Shown here piece by piece: positions 35,750 to 44,038 of a stretch of DNA of 44,038 nt; the first letter of the stretch is position 1; each line of letters begins with the position of its first letter. The stretch comes from DATIJJ01 sp964612855. GTDB lineage: Bacteria > Pseudomonadota > Gammaproteobacteria > DSM-16500. The notes under the pieces are model-generated. The model saw only the letters and a program-made list of their open reading frames with translations. It made no database searches and had not been told where the DNA came from. Made by a program: the position numbers and the translations under genes. The stretch is taken from NCBI GenBank assembly GCA_964612855.1, contig CAZTDR010000013.1, positions 1 through 44,038 on the forward strand, in the 5' to 3' direction.

Positions 35750-38700
35750 ATGACCTTAGAACGAGAACGCAAAGAAGAGTTTAACGTAAATGATAATCAA
35801 GCAAAAATCGATGAACTTGCTCGCAGTTTAAACGAGAGACACACAAATAATAGACGAGCAAATCAAGCTCTTTTAGGCAGGCGTCTTTCAGAATCATCCA
35901 TGCTAACAACGTACGAGCAAGAAACTTTGGCTCGCCAAAGATATCAGGCCTTAGTGGCTAAATATCGGACCAATTCCTCAAATACCTGGTATTGGGAGGT
36001 TTTAGAAAAATTAGTAGAATATTTAGAAGCCAAAGAAGCTGAGTATCAACGTACAAATAGACCTCCTCGAGGAGCCGAGCCTTCTCGGTATGCTTATGCC
36101 CTTCGATTATTTAGACAAGGGCTTCACGAAAATTATTTCGCAAAAAAAACTTCTCCTCCTCAGGCCTATGGCATCGTTCTTCCTGAACTATTGGCCTGTT
36201 TATGGTTAGCGGCAAATGATGAAACTTTAACTTTATCTGAGGAAAATGAAAAGCTGTCTCCCCAAGCAAAAAAAACGCTACGGGAAAACGCATTAGAAGA
36301 GAGTTTCGTATTTAATTTATGGAATATTCGCACAGAGCATACAAACGACTTTCCTCAGTGGACGTCGCTACACGTGCGATCGGGTTATCATGCAGAACAT
36401 GCCTCTTGTCTAGAGGGTGCTGTGGGCAGAATGATAAAAATAATGTGGCCTCTTTCACCGCACACTACCATTTTTAATGTCAATCAAAGCGCAGATGAAA
36501 AATATTTAGGTATCCCAAATCTTGCTCAAGCATTTGTTATGGTCATGTTGCAAGGTAGCACATCCGATGTAAAAAAAGCTGTTTATCAAGTTGCCACCAA
36601 AAAATATCTTTTTGAAGAAGTGAGCGCGCAAGAATTAAAGCTTTATGAGGAATTTTATACTTCGCTTTCTATGACAAATTTTTACAATTTTATCATAGCT
36701 CGTGGTTTTGATCATTCTGCAATTAGCCGTATTAAACCATCATTCAACCAACCCTCTGATTATGAAATGGTTGCTGAAATTTTAAGTCGCACTAAAAGAA
36801 ATTATGAAATTACAAAACTAGAAAAACCCAATGCAAACGTAATTGAACAATTGCGTCGCCCCGGAGCGCAACTTTATCAAGAAGCAGAAATAATGAGCTC
36901 AACAGAATTAGAGCGTGTTATGCGTCCGCGACGCAAGGCACATGATAGAGTCGAAGAGCTTAAAGCTATTGAATTCTCGCTTCGAAATGCCGCGCTAAGA
37001 AGCTTAATAACACAAGATGCATCTGATGAAGATGAAGAAGCCATAAAAATGCTGCCGATTTTAACAAAACATACTCAGATGTTAAAAGAGATAAAGTCTG
37101 AATTAGAGCAGCTGAAACGTGAAATTAACGCGGCAGCTAATCAAGCTGCAACTGAAGCGGATGAAAAATTTCAACAAGCAGAGGGTATTCAAGCATTGGG
37201 TAGAAATGCTAAAGCTGCTGAAGAAGCAAAAAAGAAAGCAGTGAAAACATCTCAAGAGGGCCTCGATAAAATTCCTAAATTAGAGAGTTTAATTGAAAAT
37301 TATAGAAATTATTTACCAAACCGTGGAGTAATGAAACCAAAGCTGTTACAAAGCCTCGGCTTACAAACCTTAGGTGTAGGTAATTCGGAAGTTCCTTCTT
37401 GGCTTACTCGTTTTATCGACGTGGCTTTTTCAAATAATGGTGCTTACTTTACTAAAGCTGAAGAAATGAGGAAATTAACAGAACGATTTCAAAAGCTAGA
37501 TAAAGAGACACAAAGGTTAAATTTTACTATTGATAGTTACGGTTATACAATTGATTTGGGTGCAAAAATATTAAGTAGTTTTCCAGAAAGTAATAATTGG
37601 CGATTCAAGCAGGCAGTGATTTTATTTTTAAACCATCTTATTAATGTTTATGAAAAAGATCATCATTTGAATAATGCCCAACTCCATTTGCCACAATTTG
37701 AGATGCTTTCTGATGATGATAAAAAAGCCATTCAAATGTTTGTTGCATTAAAAAATCAATGCGCGCCTAATGCAGTCATTGATTTAGGTTATCACGCGAC
37801 GCTTCAATTTGATGAGCTCATTGGTCGTCAACCTGATCAATACCTCTATTTACAACAATCCTATTTTTCTGTACCCAAGGTCGCAGCAGAAAGTGAGCAT
37901 ACAGAAAATAAAGAAGAAAAGTCGGCGGCTTCGTCAGATATAGTGGATCACGATCCCCAAAATGAAAAAAGTGATCCTGAAAAACTAAAAGCTTGGCAAC
38001 AAACAGCGCTTAACGATATTTTGAAAACGCCAGATTTACCTACGAAAAGCACGGAAGATAAAAAAGATGCACGTTTTGATGCCATGGTTAAATTTCTTGA
38101 AGTAAGTCTCTGTTCTAACCTGGGGTTAACCGCTTTTAGAAAAAGTGACAGCCGCTTTTTTGAAACACTCTGCTCTATTTATCTCACTCAGACAGGCGCA
38201 GAAACTGAGAGTTATCATAATCCTATAGAATTTAACGGCTCGGAAGTCTCTTTGCCCGAAACAGATACCTTAGCTCAACGAGTTGAAAAACTGGCTGCCT
38301 ATTTCTCTGTTTTAATAGAAACATTAAGGCCCTATAGAACTGAATATAACGTCGGGCTTATACGTTTGATGGATCGGGAAACAGCAAGTAATTTTTTTAG
38401 TAAAGTGGGTTCTCAAGGATGTATCTTAAGGACAGGCATAGGTGCCCCTAGTAGCATTATAGTTTCAGAGAATCATAAGCAGAACCAAGTTGCCAACTTT
38501 GATACGCAAGCTAACCGAGAATATTATTTAAAACGAGTAAGTCAGCAATTAGTCTTAATAGATTATAATCATTTGACTGCGGCTGCAGCAGAAATGGCTG
38601 AAGTGCATAATAATACTAAAAGTAACTATGTTTCATATGCTGGCGCGGCAAGAATTGAAGCACAGCTCAGCAGTAATAATCGATTGGCCGCTATGGCAAG

Positions 38701-39352
38701 TGAGATAATAGCGATACATGCTTCTCCTGTACAACAAGAACAAAAGGTAGCTCATCCGCAAGCTCAAGAAGAAGTGGCTCGTAAACAGCAAGAAGAAGCC
38801 GCTCGCAAACAGCAAGAGGAAAAAGTAAATGCGGCTCGTAAAGACAGAGAAGCTGCTGCTCGTCAAGTGGTAAGGCGAGTCATCGAAAATGAAAAAACCA
38901 TACAAAATGATGAAGCAAAGGAAATAAAGAGCGAAGCGAAACACGCTTTCTTTGAAACTCCTAGCGCTTATCGTGGATTTAAACATTGGTATGTTCAACA
39001 CGCTGAAAAAGAATTAGTCATTGCTTGTATTATCTTTTTTAATGATAAAAATAACCAAGCAAATCTAAATGTCTTTATTAAACAACTTACGTCCGGCAGT
39101 GAATTATTAACGCAGATGGAAGCAGCTGGTGGTTATCAGGAATTGGCGGCGACAGATTTTTCCTTCAGCAAAAATGGGATGCGTATAAATATACAAAGCC
39201 GTAACTATTCAGCGGATGGAAAAAAGGTCCAATGTCATATTGTTGCTGATATAGGTGAGATGCGTGCTTACTTGAACCGCTATGCGCCAGAAATTGAAGA
39301 AAAAGTAGCAATCGCAAAAATCACAACCATGGAAACTAGGCACAGAAGATAA
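35750..39352 (+). CDS. Hypothetical 1200-aa protein, effector-like, with coiled coils
   Basis: Very large soluble protein without signal peptide or membrane helix. Residues ~1-330 are a helical globular region (PSRYAYALRLFRQGLHENYF, SGYHAEHASCLEGAVGRMIK). Residues ~395-530 form long charged coiled coils (KEIKSELEQLKREINAAANQ). Residues ~560-720 are a second globular region. ~720-760 is an acidic linker. ~1005-1060 is an Ala/Arg/Gln/Glu-rich helix with short repeats (EEVARKQQEEAARKQQEE). The last ~110 residues form a compact alpha/beta unit (FSFSKNGMRINIQSRNYSAD). A short AT-rich promoter-like stretch (tatacttataaaat) lies about 25-40 nt before the ATG. No family recognised; size and composition fit Legionella/Coxiella-type translocated proteins. 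Confidence 0.75.
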   Translation: MTLERERKEEFNVNDNQAKIDELARSLNERHTNNRRANQALLGRRLSESSMLTTYEQETLARQRYQALVAKYRTNSSNTWYWEVLEKLVEYLEAKEAEYQRTNRPPRGAEPSRYAYALRLFRQGLHENYFAKKTSPPQAYGIVLPELLACLWLAANDETLTLSEENEKLSPQAKKTLRENALEESFVFNLWNIRTEHTNDFPQWTSLHVRSGYHAEHASCLEGAVGRMIKIMWPLSPHTTIFNVNQSADEKYLGIPNLAQAFVMVMLQGSTSDVKKAVYQVATKKYLFEEVSAQELKLYEEFYTSLSMTNFYNFIIARGFDHSAISRIKPSFNQPSDYEMVAEILSRTKRNYEITKLEKPNANVIEQLRRPGAQLYQEAEIMSSTELERVMRPRRKAHDRVEELKAIEFSLRNAALRSLITQDASDEDEEAIKMLPILTKHTQMLKEIKSELEQLKREINAAANQAATEADEKFQQAEGIQALGRNAKAAEEAKKKAVKTSQEGLDKIPKLESLIENYRNYLPNRGVMKPKLLQSLGLQTLGVGNSEVPSWLTRFIDVAFSNNGAYFTKAEEMRKLTERFQKLDKETQRLNFTIDSYGYTIDLGAKILSSFPESNNWRFKQAVILFLNHLINVYEKDHHLNNAQLHLPQFEMLSDDDKKAIQMFVALKNQCAPNAVIDLGYHATLQFDELIGRQPDQYLYLQQSYFSVPKVAAESEHTENKEEKSAASSDIVDHDPQNEKSDPEKLKAWQQTALNDILKTPDLPTKSTEDKKDARFDAMVKFLEVSLCSNLGLTAFRKSDSRFFETLCSIYLTQTGAETESYHNPIEFNGSEVSLPETDTLAQRVEKLAAYFSVLIETLRPYRTEYNVGLIRLMDRETASNFFSKVGSQGCILRTGIGAPSSIIVSENHKQNQVANFDTQANREYYLKRVSQQLVLIDYNHLTAAAAEMAEVHNNTKSNYVSYAGAARIEAQLSSNNRLAAMASEIIAIHASPVQQEQKVAHPQAQEEVARKQQEEAARKQQEEKVNAARKDREAAARQVVRRVIENEKTIQNDEAKEIKSEAKHAFFETPSAYRGFKHWYVQHAEKELVIACIIFFNDKNNQANLNVFIKQLTSGSELLTQMEAAGGYQELAATDFSFSKNGMRINIQSRNYSADGKKVQCHIVADIGEMRAYLNRYAPEIEEKVAIAKITTMETRHRR

Positions 39353-39456
39353 AAAATAAAGTGATTATGCATAGTTGTTTTAAAAGTAGATGCAAAGCTT
39401 GATAATAAATAATAATAGAATTAGAAGCCATTTATTATCTGTTTTTAAAAATGATC

Positions 39457-39478
39457 TATAGCCATTTTTGGCTATAAT
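39457..39478 (+). promoter_or_regulatory. Candidate promoter with overlapping dyad
   Basis: tatagcc-attttt-ggctata is a perfect 7-bp dyad whose right arm overlaps a TATAAT box (39473-39478), 27 nt before the ATG at 39505. It could be an operator over a -10 box, or the terminator of the upstream gene. Confidence 0.35.
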
Positions 39479-39504
39479 TCATATTAACGATCGAGGAGAG
39501 TTTT

Positions 39505-42500
39505 ATGGCATTTTCACGTAAGGCAGAATTAAAAAAACTAGCTAAAAAAACGCCAGAAGAAAAATTAGCGTTAGTAAAAGAATTGTTAACAGCAAAATCA
39601 GGCAACCCTTGGGAAGCCGATGAAAAGGGAAATCTATTTTTGATTTCTGACAAAAAGAAGGTAACACCCCCCTCTGGAGATAAATTACAAGATAAACGGA
39701 ACGCAATACGAACTGAAATAGAAGCCGATCAGCTATTATTTAGGGAAATAAATGCGTCATTGCGAACTTCACAAGCAGAAAAAGCTGACCAGTTCGATAT
39801 AGCTGCATTATTTACCACAAATTTCATCACCATAGAGCCTATTCAATCTAAAATTGAAGGCAATGGTAACCGTGCTCATAAGCATTTTATTAACTCCTCT
39901 GTAAAATCTTTTGAATTACTCATCGCGTTTGCTTCTTTTTGGAATAATAACTTAAAAGTTAGCGAAGATAGGGTACAAGAGAAACAAAAAGAAAGCCTGC
40001 CACCCATCGAAGATGGGTTACAAGAAAAACCAAAAGATCAAAAAAATGTGTCATCAACCACAATACCCGCTTCTACTATTGCTGCCAATGCCAATGTTAT
40101 TCGGCCTACAAATGTAAGAAATGCAGCTCCCCCTTCAGATTCTTTGGTTACGAAAGTTAAAAGTTCACTTGTTGCTGCCGCTGCTTCTGCTGCTATTCAA
40201 GCGCAACTTGATATATTAATAAAAAAAGAAACTGCAGCAAAAGCAGCCGCAAAAAAAGCAGCACAAAATTTGCCTTTCCTTACAGGGGGACCCAATACCG
40301 TTTTAAAAGTAATACGGACAAATCAACAAAATGAGGTAGCATCCCCATCTAGTACCGTTAATCAAGCAGATGATGATGCAACTGTAGCAGAACTATATAC
40401 GATTTTTAGAAATGCGCATAAAAAAAATCCGGTGGAAACCACTCCTCCAGCGAGCGGAGTAACTCCGGGTGTTAATAAGTCAGCAACTCCTGTCATTACC
40501 CCTGCATCCACTAATACAACAAGAGTTATATCTACGGGTGTTAACAATAAACCAACAATAATTCCTACTGACGTGAAAGCCGTGGTAACAACGCCTCTGC
40601 TTGATGACAATAATGTAATACTCATAACGCAAGCTAAAGAGTTTCTTGAGGGTTATTTACAGGAACAAAAAGCATTGGAAGGCAAAGTTACTGTTTCTTT
40701 CGATGCGGCAGAAAATAAATTTTTATTTGTTATAGCAGATAATAGTCAAGATACGCAGCTAGAACTACAATTTACGTTGCTTCGTTTAATGGATGCAGAT
40801 TTTACATTCGCTCCTTATCCTCATAACGATATGCTACCTCCTACTAGGCGGCGAGTTTATAATCCAGAACTAGTAGAACAGTTGAAAATAAAAGCAATGC
40901 AATCTTTTTTTGAGATGTATGGATGTTATAGCGACTCCTCAGGAAAAGTGAGTGTGGATGCCAATACATTCGTTATGAGTACAGCAAACCAAATCTTTGC
41001 GCAACCTACCTCGGTTTCAGCTATAATACCTACTGTTGCTAGAGACAGTAAAAAAGAAGAAATTAAACAATCAGCGCCCTCTAGAGTTATGCCTACAATA
41101 ACTTCTAAGAAGCAAGTATCTGTTCCTGTATCCAGGGCTGCTACGACTACACCTACAATAGTGAATGCAACGCCCCCTGCTGTACCAACAGTACAGCCGG
41201 TCAGTGAGTCTAAAGCACCTATTAGTGATTCAAAAACCCAAGCACCAGAGGACATTAGGAAGTTTCTGGCATATTATTTAAATGTCCACGAGAAATTTAA
41301 AAATAAATCAAAAATTCATGTCTCCTATAATGAAAGTATGCAAAGGTTTACCTTTATAATAGAAGGTAACGCAAATAATAAGCAAAAGCTGCAAATTTTA
41401 TTGCTTGAAATAATGGGTATTTCTCTTCCAGACGCTCTTTTTAAAGCGACTAGCAAATTCCAGCTTTTTGACGAACAAGCAGCTAGAGAGAAACAAGAAA
41501 AAAAGCAAAAATTTTTTCAGGACCAGGGGTTATCTGTGGTAGGTGAAAAAGCAGTTACTATGAGCCCTTTGCTCCTAGTTAATAATAGAAACTTGAGAAA
41601 ATTGATGGCTGATAATCCTATTCCAACTGTGCCTGCCTCTACCATTAATTCAACGCTTAAAGCTGCCGCGGTTGTTCCTATATCAGGAATGCCAGTGACT
41701 GCTCCAACTACAGTGAATACGACCATTGCTGCATCTGCTATACCAACAGAAGCAAAGCAACTTCAGGAGAAGTTTCGAAAACTTGCTCAAAAGCGCGAAA
41801 CTTTTATTCCGCTACTTCAGGATTATGTAAATCAGGAACTTAAAAATGAAAAGAAAATTACTGTTTCCTATGAAGAAGACAGGTTTAGATTTTTAATATT
41901 CTCAATACAAGGTTCCAATGTTATATCAGACGTACTCTATAATGTTGTACTGAGTGATGATCAGATTAGACTGCAATTTTTATTGCTTCAAATGATGGGG
42001 ACTAGTTTAGTAGATGCTCCTTTCACTGAATCTGATCTTGCTGACAAGCTCAAGGACAACGGGAATCGACAAAAACTACAAGAATTTTTTAAACTCCATA
42101 GATGTGAGCTTTTATTGAACGGCGCAGTTAGAGTGCATTATGTTGATATCGAGTTCAGTGATAACGCCAAGCTGATAGCTACAATTACTTCTAACATACC
42201 TGTAGTTAATTCAACTTCTACTTCACCTAAAACAGCTACGGTTGTAGCTATGCCACCTGCTTCAGGTGTAACAGCTACTAAAGAGGAAAGCATTACTAAA
42301 AAAGAAGACTCCGTGACTTCTGCAGTAGCATGTGTTCCTGTATCAGGAGTGACCGCGACTGTATCTAAGGTTGATATAACAGAATCGACTTCTCGTTCTC
42401 TGTACAATGATCCAAACAATGTCGGGCGTCCTTTAGTGGGAGTTTATAATACAAAAACTCGTGAGGTTATGCTTTGGCCTGGTATTAAAGAACCGGTCAG

Positions 42501-43590
42501 CGTAACTTTTGATAAAAATATCAAAATTGTCGCAGGCCAACATTTAGATAAACCGCTCAAACCCACAAGCGAATTAACAGCCGAGGAAATGGGGAAGTAT
42601 AATCAAGACAACTATCCAGCACCCAAATATTTTTATAAGCCAAATGATAGCCATGAATATTCGTCACATGAGTATCTGCTTGTGCTAATGAAAAAAACTA
42701 AAGATCAAGGGGATTATCTAGGCTTTACTGTTACATCAGGTAAAGAACCTTCATTTGCCTGGTCATCAAATCCCCTCAATACACCTAAAAATTTAAGGCG
42801 AAATAATTTAGAGCGAGGATTTGCTTTGGTTCCTTTTGAAAAGCAAATGGAAATTGAGCAAAAACTTGAATCTTGGTCCCAGGAGCAAAAAGAGCAACAA
42901 GGCGCTGAATTTAAATTAGATCAAAATACTCAACACTTAATGAAGATTAGGGATTTTCTGAATGGTTATTTGAATGAACAAAATGACTTTAAAGATACAG
43001 TCGCGGTTTATTACGATAGAGCAGAGCAAAAGTTTTTATGTTGTATAGGTGGTCGAGTAAATGACCAGGCTAAGTTCAAGTTACAATATATTTTGCTTGA
43101 GCTAATGGGCGTTGATTTTAGCAGGGCTCCTCACCTATACGAGGATATTATACCGCGTTCCAAGTTTACAGTTTTTGATCCGATTGCTAATAATGCCAAG
43201 ATGGAAGAGATGAGCAAATTTTTTGATAACTATGGGTGCCACAATCCATCTGGATCATACGTTACCGTGGATTCTTCTCAATTATTAAGTAATAGAACAT
43301 TTAAAAGAAGACTTGATAAATGGATGCCTCCAGCACCTGTTGTAGCTCCAGTTAAGAAAATACAGAAAAAACCAACTAGCACGGCCACTGTTATCCGTGC
43401 TACAGAATCCAACACTCCGTCTAAAGCAGCTGTTGCCGCCGTTAATTCACCAGATGCTTCACCAGCTTCAACAGTAGCGCCGCCACGGAGCGTAGCGCAT
43501 CATTCTCGTTTACTACAACCAACATCGATAACTCTTCCTACTGCTAGTGGAGCTGCTTCTCAGAGTGAAACACCTAGAAAAAAATCATAG
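39505..43590 (+). CDS. Hypothetical 1361-aa protein with four copies of an unrecognised ~120-residue domain
   Basis: A strong ribosome-binding site (gaggag) precedes the ATG. Residues 1-140 form a helical N-terminal domain. Four related domains lie at about residues 374-492, 582-700, 765-895 and 1143-1272. Each has a helix (EFLEGYLQEQ), a two-strand unit (V-x-Y/F-D...F-x-F-x-I), LQ-x-x-LL-x-(M/L)-MG, (A/D)-AP, then FF-x-x-(Y/H)-x-C. They are joined by long Pro/Thr/Val/Ala-rich linkers that repeat the motif P-x-SG-V-T. A different ~150-residue insert (969-1120: VGVYNTKTREVMLWPGIKEP) precedes the last copy. No signal peptide and no enzyme motif. Beads-on-a-string architecture suggests multivalent binding, possibly as a translocated scaffold (inference). 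Confidence 0.8.
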   Translation: MAFSRKAELKKLAKKTPEEKLALVKELLTAKSGNPWEADEKGNLFLISDKKKVTPPSGDKLQDKRNAIRTEIEADQLLFREINASLRTSQAEKADQFDIAALFTTNFITIEPIQSKIEGNGNRAHKHFINSSVKSFELLIAFASFWNNNLKVSEDRVQEKQKESLPPIEDGLQEKPKDQKNVSSTTIPASTIAANANVIRPTNVRNAAPPSDSLVTKVKSSLVAAAASAAIQAQLDILIKKETAAKAAAKKAAQNLPFLTGGPNTVLKVIRTNQQNEVASPSSTVNQADDDATVAELYTIFRNAHKKNPVETTPPASGVTPGVNKSATPVITPASTNTTRVISTGVNNKPTIIPTDVKAVVTTPLLDDNNVILITQAKEFLEGYLQEQKALEGKVTVSFDAAENKFLFVIADNSQDTQLELQFTLLRLMDADFTFAPYPHNDMLPPTRRRVYNPELVEQLKIKAMQSFFEMYGCYSDSSGKVSVDANTFVMSTANQIFAQPTSVSAIIPTVARDSKKEEIKQSAPSRVMPTITSKKQVSVPVSRAATTTPTIVNATPPAVPTVQPVSESKAPISDSKTQAPEDIRKFLAYYLNVHEKFKNKSKIHVSYNESMQRFTFIIEGNANNKQKLQILLLEIMGISLPDALFKATSKFQLFDEQAAREKQEKKQKFFQDQGLSVVGEKAVTMSPLLLVNNRNLRKLMADNPIPTVPASTINSTLKAAAVVPISGMPVTAPTTVNTTIAASAIPTEAKQLQEKFRKLAQKRETFIPLLQDYVNQELKNEKKITVSYEEDRFRFLIFSIQGSNVISDVLYNVVLSDDQIRLQFLLLQMMGTSLVDAPFTESDLADKLKDNGNRQKLQEFFKLHRCELLLNGAVRVHYVDIEFSDNAKLIATITSNIPVVNSTSTSPKTATVVAMPPASGVTATKEESITKKEDSVTSAVACVPVSGVTATVSKVDITESTSRSLYNDPNNVGRPLVGVYNTKTREVMLWPGIKEPVSVTFDKNIKIVAGQHLDKPLKPTSELTAEEMGKYNQDNYPAPKYFYKPNDSHEYSSHEYLLVLMKKTKDQGDYLGFTVTSGKEPSFAWSSNPLNTPKNLRRNNLERGFALVPFEKQMEIEQKLESWSQEQKEQQGAEFKLDQNTQHLMKIRDFLNGYLNEQNDFKDTVAVYYDRAEQKFLCCIGGRVNDQAKFKLQYILLELMGVDFSRAPHLYEDIIPRSKFTVFDPIANNAKMEEMSKFFDNYGCHNPSGSYVTVDSSQLLSNRTFKRRLDKWMPPAPVVAPVKKIQKKPTSTATVIRATESNTPSKAAVAAVNSPDASPASTVAPPRSVAHHSRLLQPTSITLPTASGAASQSETPRKKS
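40624..43320 (+). repeat. Four dispersed coding repeats inside the 1361-aa gene
   Basis: Copies at about 40624-40980, 41246-41600, 41796-42190 and 42931-43320. Similarity is seen in protein rather than DNA, so the duplications are old. Copies 1 and 4 are closest (FLEGYLQEQ/FLNGYLNEQ; PYPHNDMLPPTRRRVYNP/PHLYEDIIPRSKFTVFDP; MYGCYSDSSGKVSVD/NYGCHNPSGSYVTVD). Confidence 0.75.
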
Positions 43591-43633
43591 ACTAAATAAA
43601 AGAAAGCGCTTTCGATGCTTAGTAACTCGGCCA

Positions 43634-43674
43634 CCGTGTCACTACAGATTGCTTTAATGTCTATAGTGACGCGG
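43634..43674 (+). terminator. Possible terminator hairpin after the 1361-aa gene
   Basis: ccgtgtcacta and tagtgacgcgg form an 11-bp stem with one G-T pair, 44 nt after the stop. No T run follows, so Rho-independent function is uncertain. The rest of 43591-43808 holds nothing recognised. Confidence 0.35.
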
Positions 43675-43808
43675 CGCCGCCATCAGTCGGAATCGATTGA
43701 CCCCCTATTTATTTCGACTTTTCCCATTTCACTTTTTGTTTTGAATTATCTCGATATGTATCCGTTTTGTTAATACCACTAAAACTCAATAAATTGAGGC
43801 ATTAATTT

Positions 43809-43922
43809 TCAATAATCCTCTTCTGATTTACACAGCCGAATTTGATGCAGCATGTTGCAAAAATATTTATAAGGCTCGATGCCATGAGCAGTGCAGGTTG
43901 CAATAAGGGAATAAAATATTGG
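43809..43922 (-). mobile_element. IS66-family transposase C-terminal remnant
   Basis: On the minus strand the frame reads IFYSLIATCTAHGIEPYKYF, then CNMLHQIRLCKSEEDY-stop, the C-terminal tail of IS66 TnpC (compare the fragment at 20499-20900). The core is absent. Confidence 0.65.
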
Positions 43923-44020
43923 GCACTAATGGAATGGTCCCTACCACCCTTTGATAATGCTTCGAAATGAGCAAGAATGATGTTTCAATCGATCATTCAT
44001 TAAAGACTGGAGGAACCAAG

Positions 44021-44038
44021 ATGAATATTATCGCATTA
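44021..44038 (+). CDS. Start of a gene running off the window
   Basis: ATG at 44021 follows a strong ribosome-binding site (ctggaggaacc) and opens MNIIAL. Too little is visible to name it; the start is compatible with an IS110-type transposase, among others. Confidence 0.4.

Noticed and set aside
40362..42419. Minus-strand frames rich in Val/Gly/Thr inside the 1361-aa gene
   Set aside because: Shadows produced by the P/T/V/A-rich linkers of the real gene.

Overview
The window is AT-rich bacterial DNA that looks like the accessory genome of a host-associated gammaproteobacterium, most plausibly an amoeba- or arthropod-associated member of the Legionellales. This is inference. It rests on ankyrin-repeat proteins, a toxin-like glycosyltransferase fused to ankyrins, very large soluble proteins of effector type, a giant surface repeat protein, and many decayed insertion sequences. 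No rRNA, tRNA or CRISPR array was seen.

Layout. (1) 1-7820: the 3' part of a giant beta-strand-repeat protein with 16 complete ~110-residue repeats. It ends in a membrane helix and two degenerate histidine-kinase dimerisation domains, and a 210-bp MITE-like element sits directly behind its stop codon. (2) 8107-9762: a glycosyltransferase-ankyrin protein. (3) 10191-15539: the most interesting block. It holds a close relative of animal prostaglandin H synthase (cyclooxygenase), a cyclic-nucleotide-domain / [2Fe-2S] / flavin reductase fusion and an integral membrane protein in one tight operon. A divergently transcribed protein beside it has a C-terminus resembling haem-thiolate enzymes of the CYP74/oxylipin type. 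Together they suggest a bacterial oxylipin pathway. (4) 15600-22170: a gene graveyard with remnants of GrpB, a beta-helix surface protein, archease, CapA, alcohol dehydrogenase, winged-helix and AbiEi genes, mixed with IS256, IS3, IS200 and IS66 fragments. The apparently intact genes here are a GAF-GGDEF diguanylate cyclase, a dienelactone-hydrolase-like enzyme and two small ORFs. (5) 22172-26483: a minus-strand run with an ankyrin protein whose reading frame continues, after a 1-nt frameshift in a homopolymer, into a nucleic-acid-deaminase-like domain; then a MazG-like pyrophosphohydrolase, a zinc-ribbon-like protein, an alpha/beta hydrolase and an unknown protein. (6) 26979-35640: a RelE/HigB-type toxin-antitoxin pair with a frameshifted toxin, an intact IS1182-type element inserted in a palindrome, resolvase, IS6, IS4, IS256 and ISAs1 fragments, two near-identical 194-bp MITEs, and a 705-residue unknown protein. 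(7) 35750-43590: two very large unknown proteins (1200 and 1361 residues). The second carries four copies of an apparently undescribed ~120-residue domain. The window ends in an IS66 remnant and the first codons of another gene.

How the parts may work together. The cyclooxygenase-like enzyme would oxygenate a lipid, the reductase would supply electrons under cyclic-nucleotide control, and the divergent haem-thiolate-like protein could rearrange the hydroperoxide. A lipid mediator acting on a eukaryotic host would fit the surrounding effector-like genes. Function is not demonstrated by sequence alone. Several breaks fall in homopolymer runs, so some 'pseudogenes' should be rechecked against raw reads.
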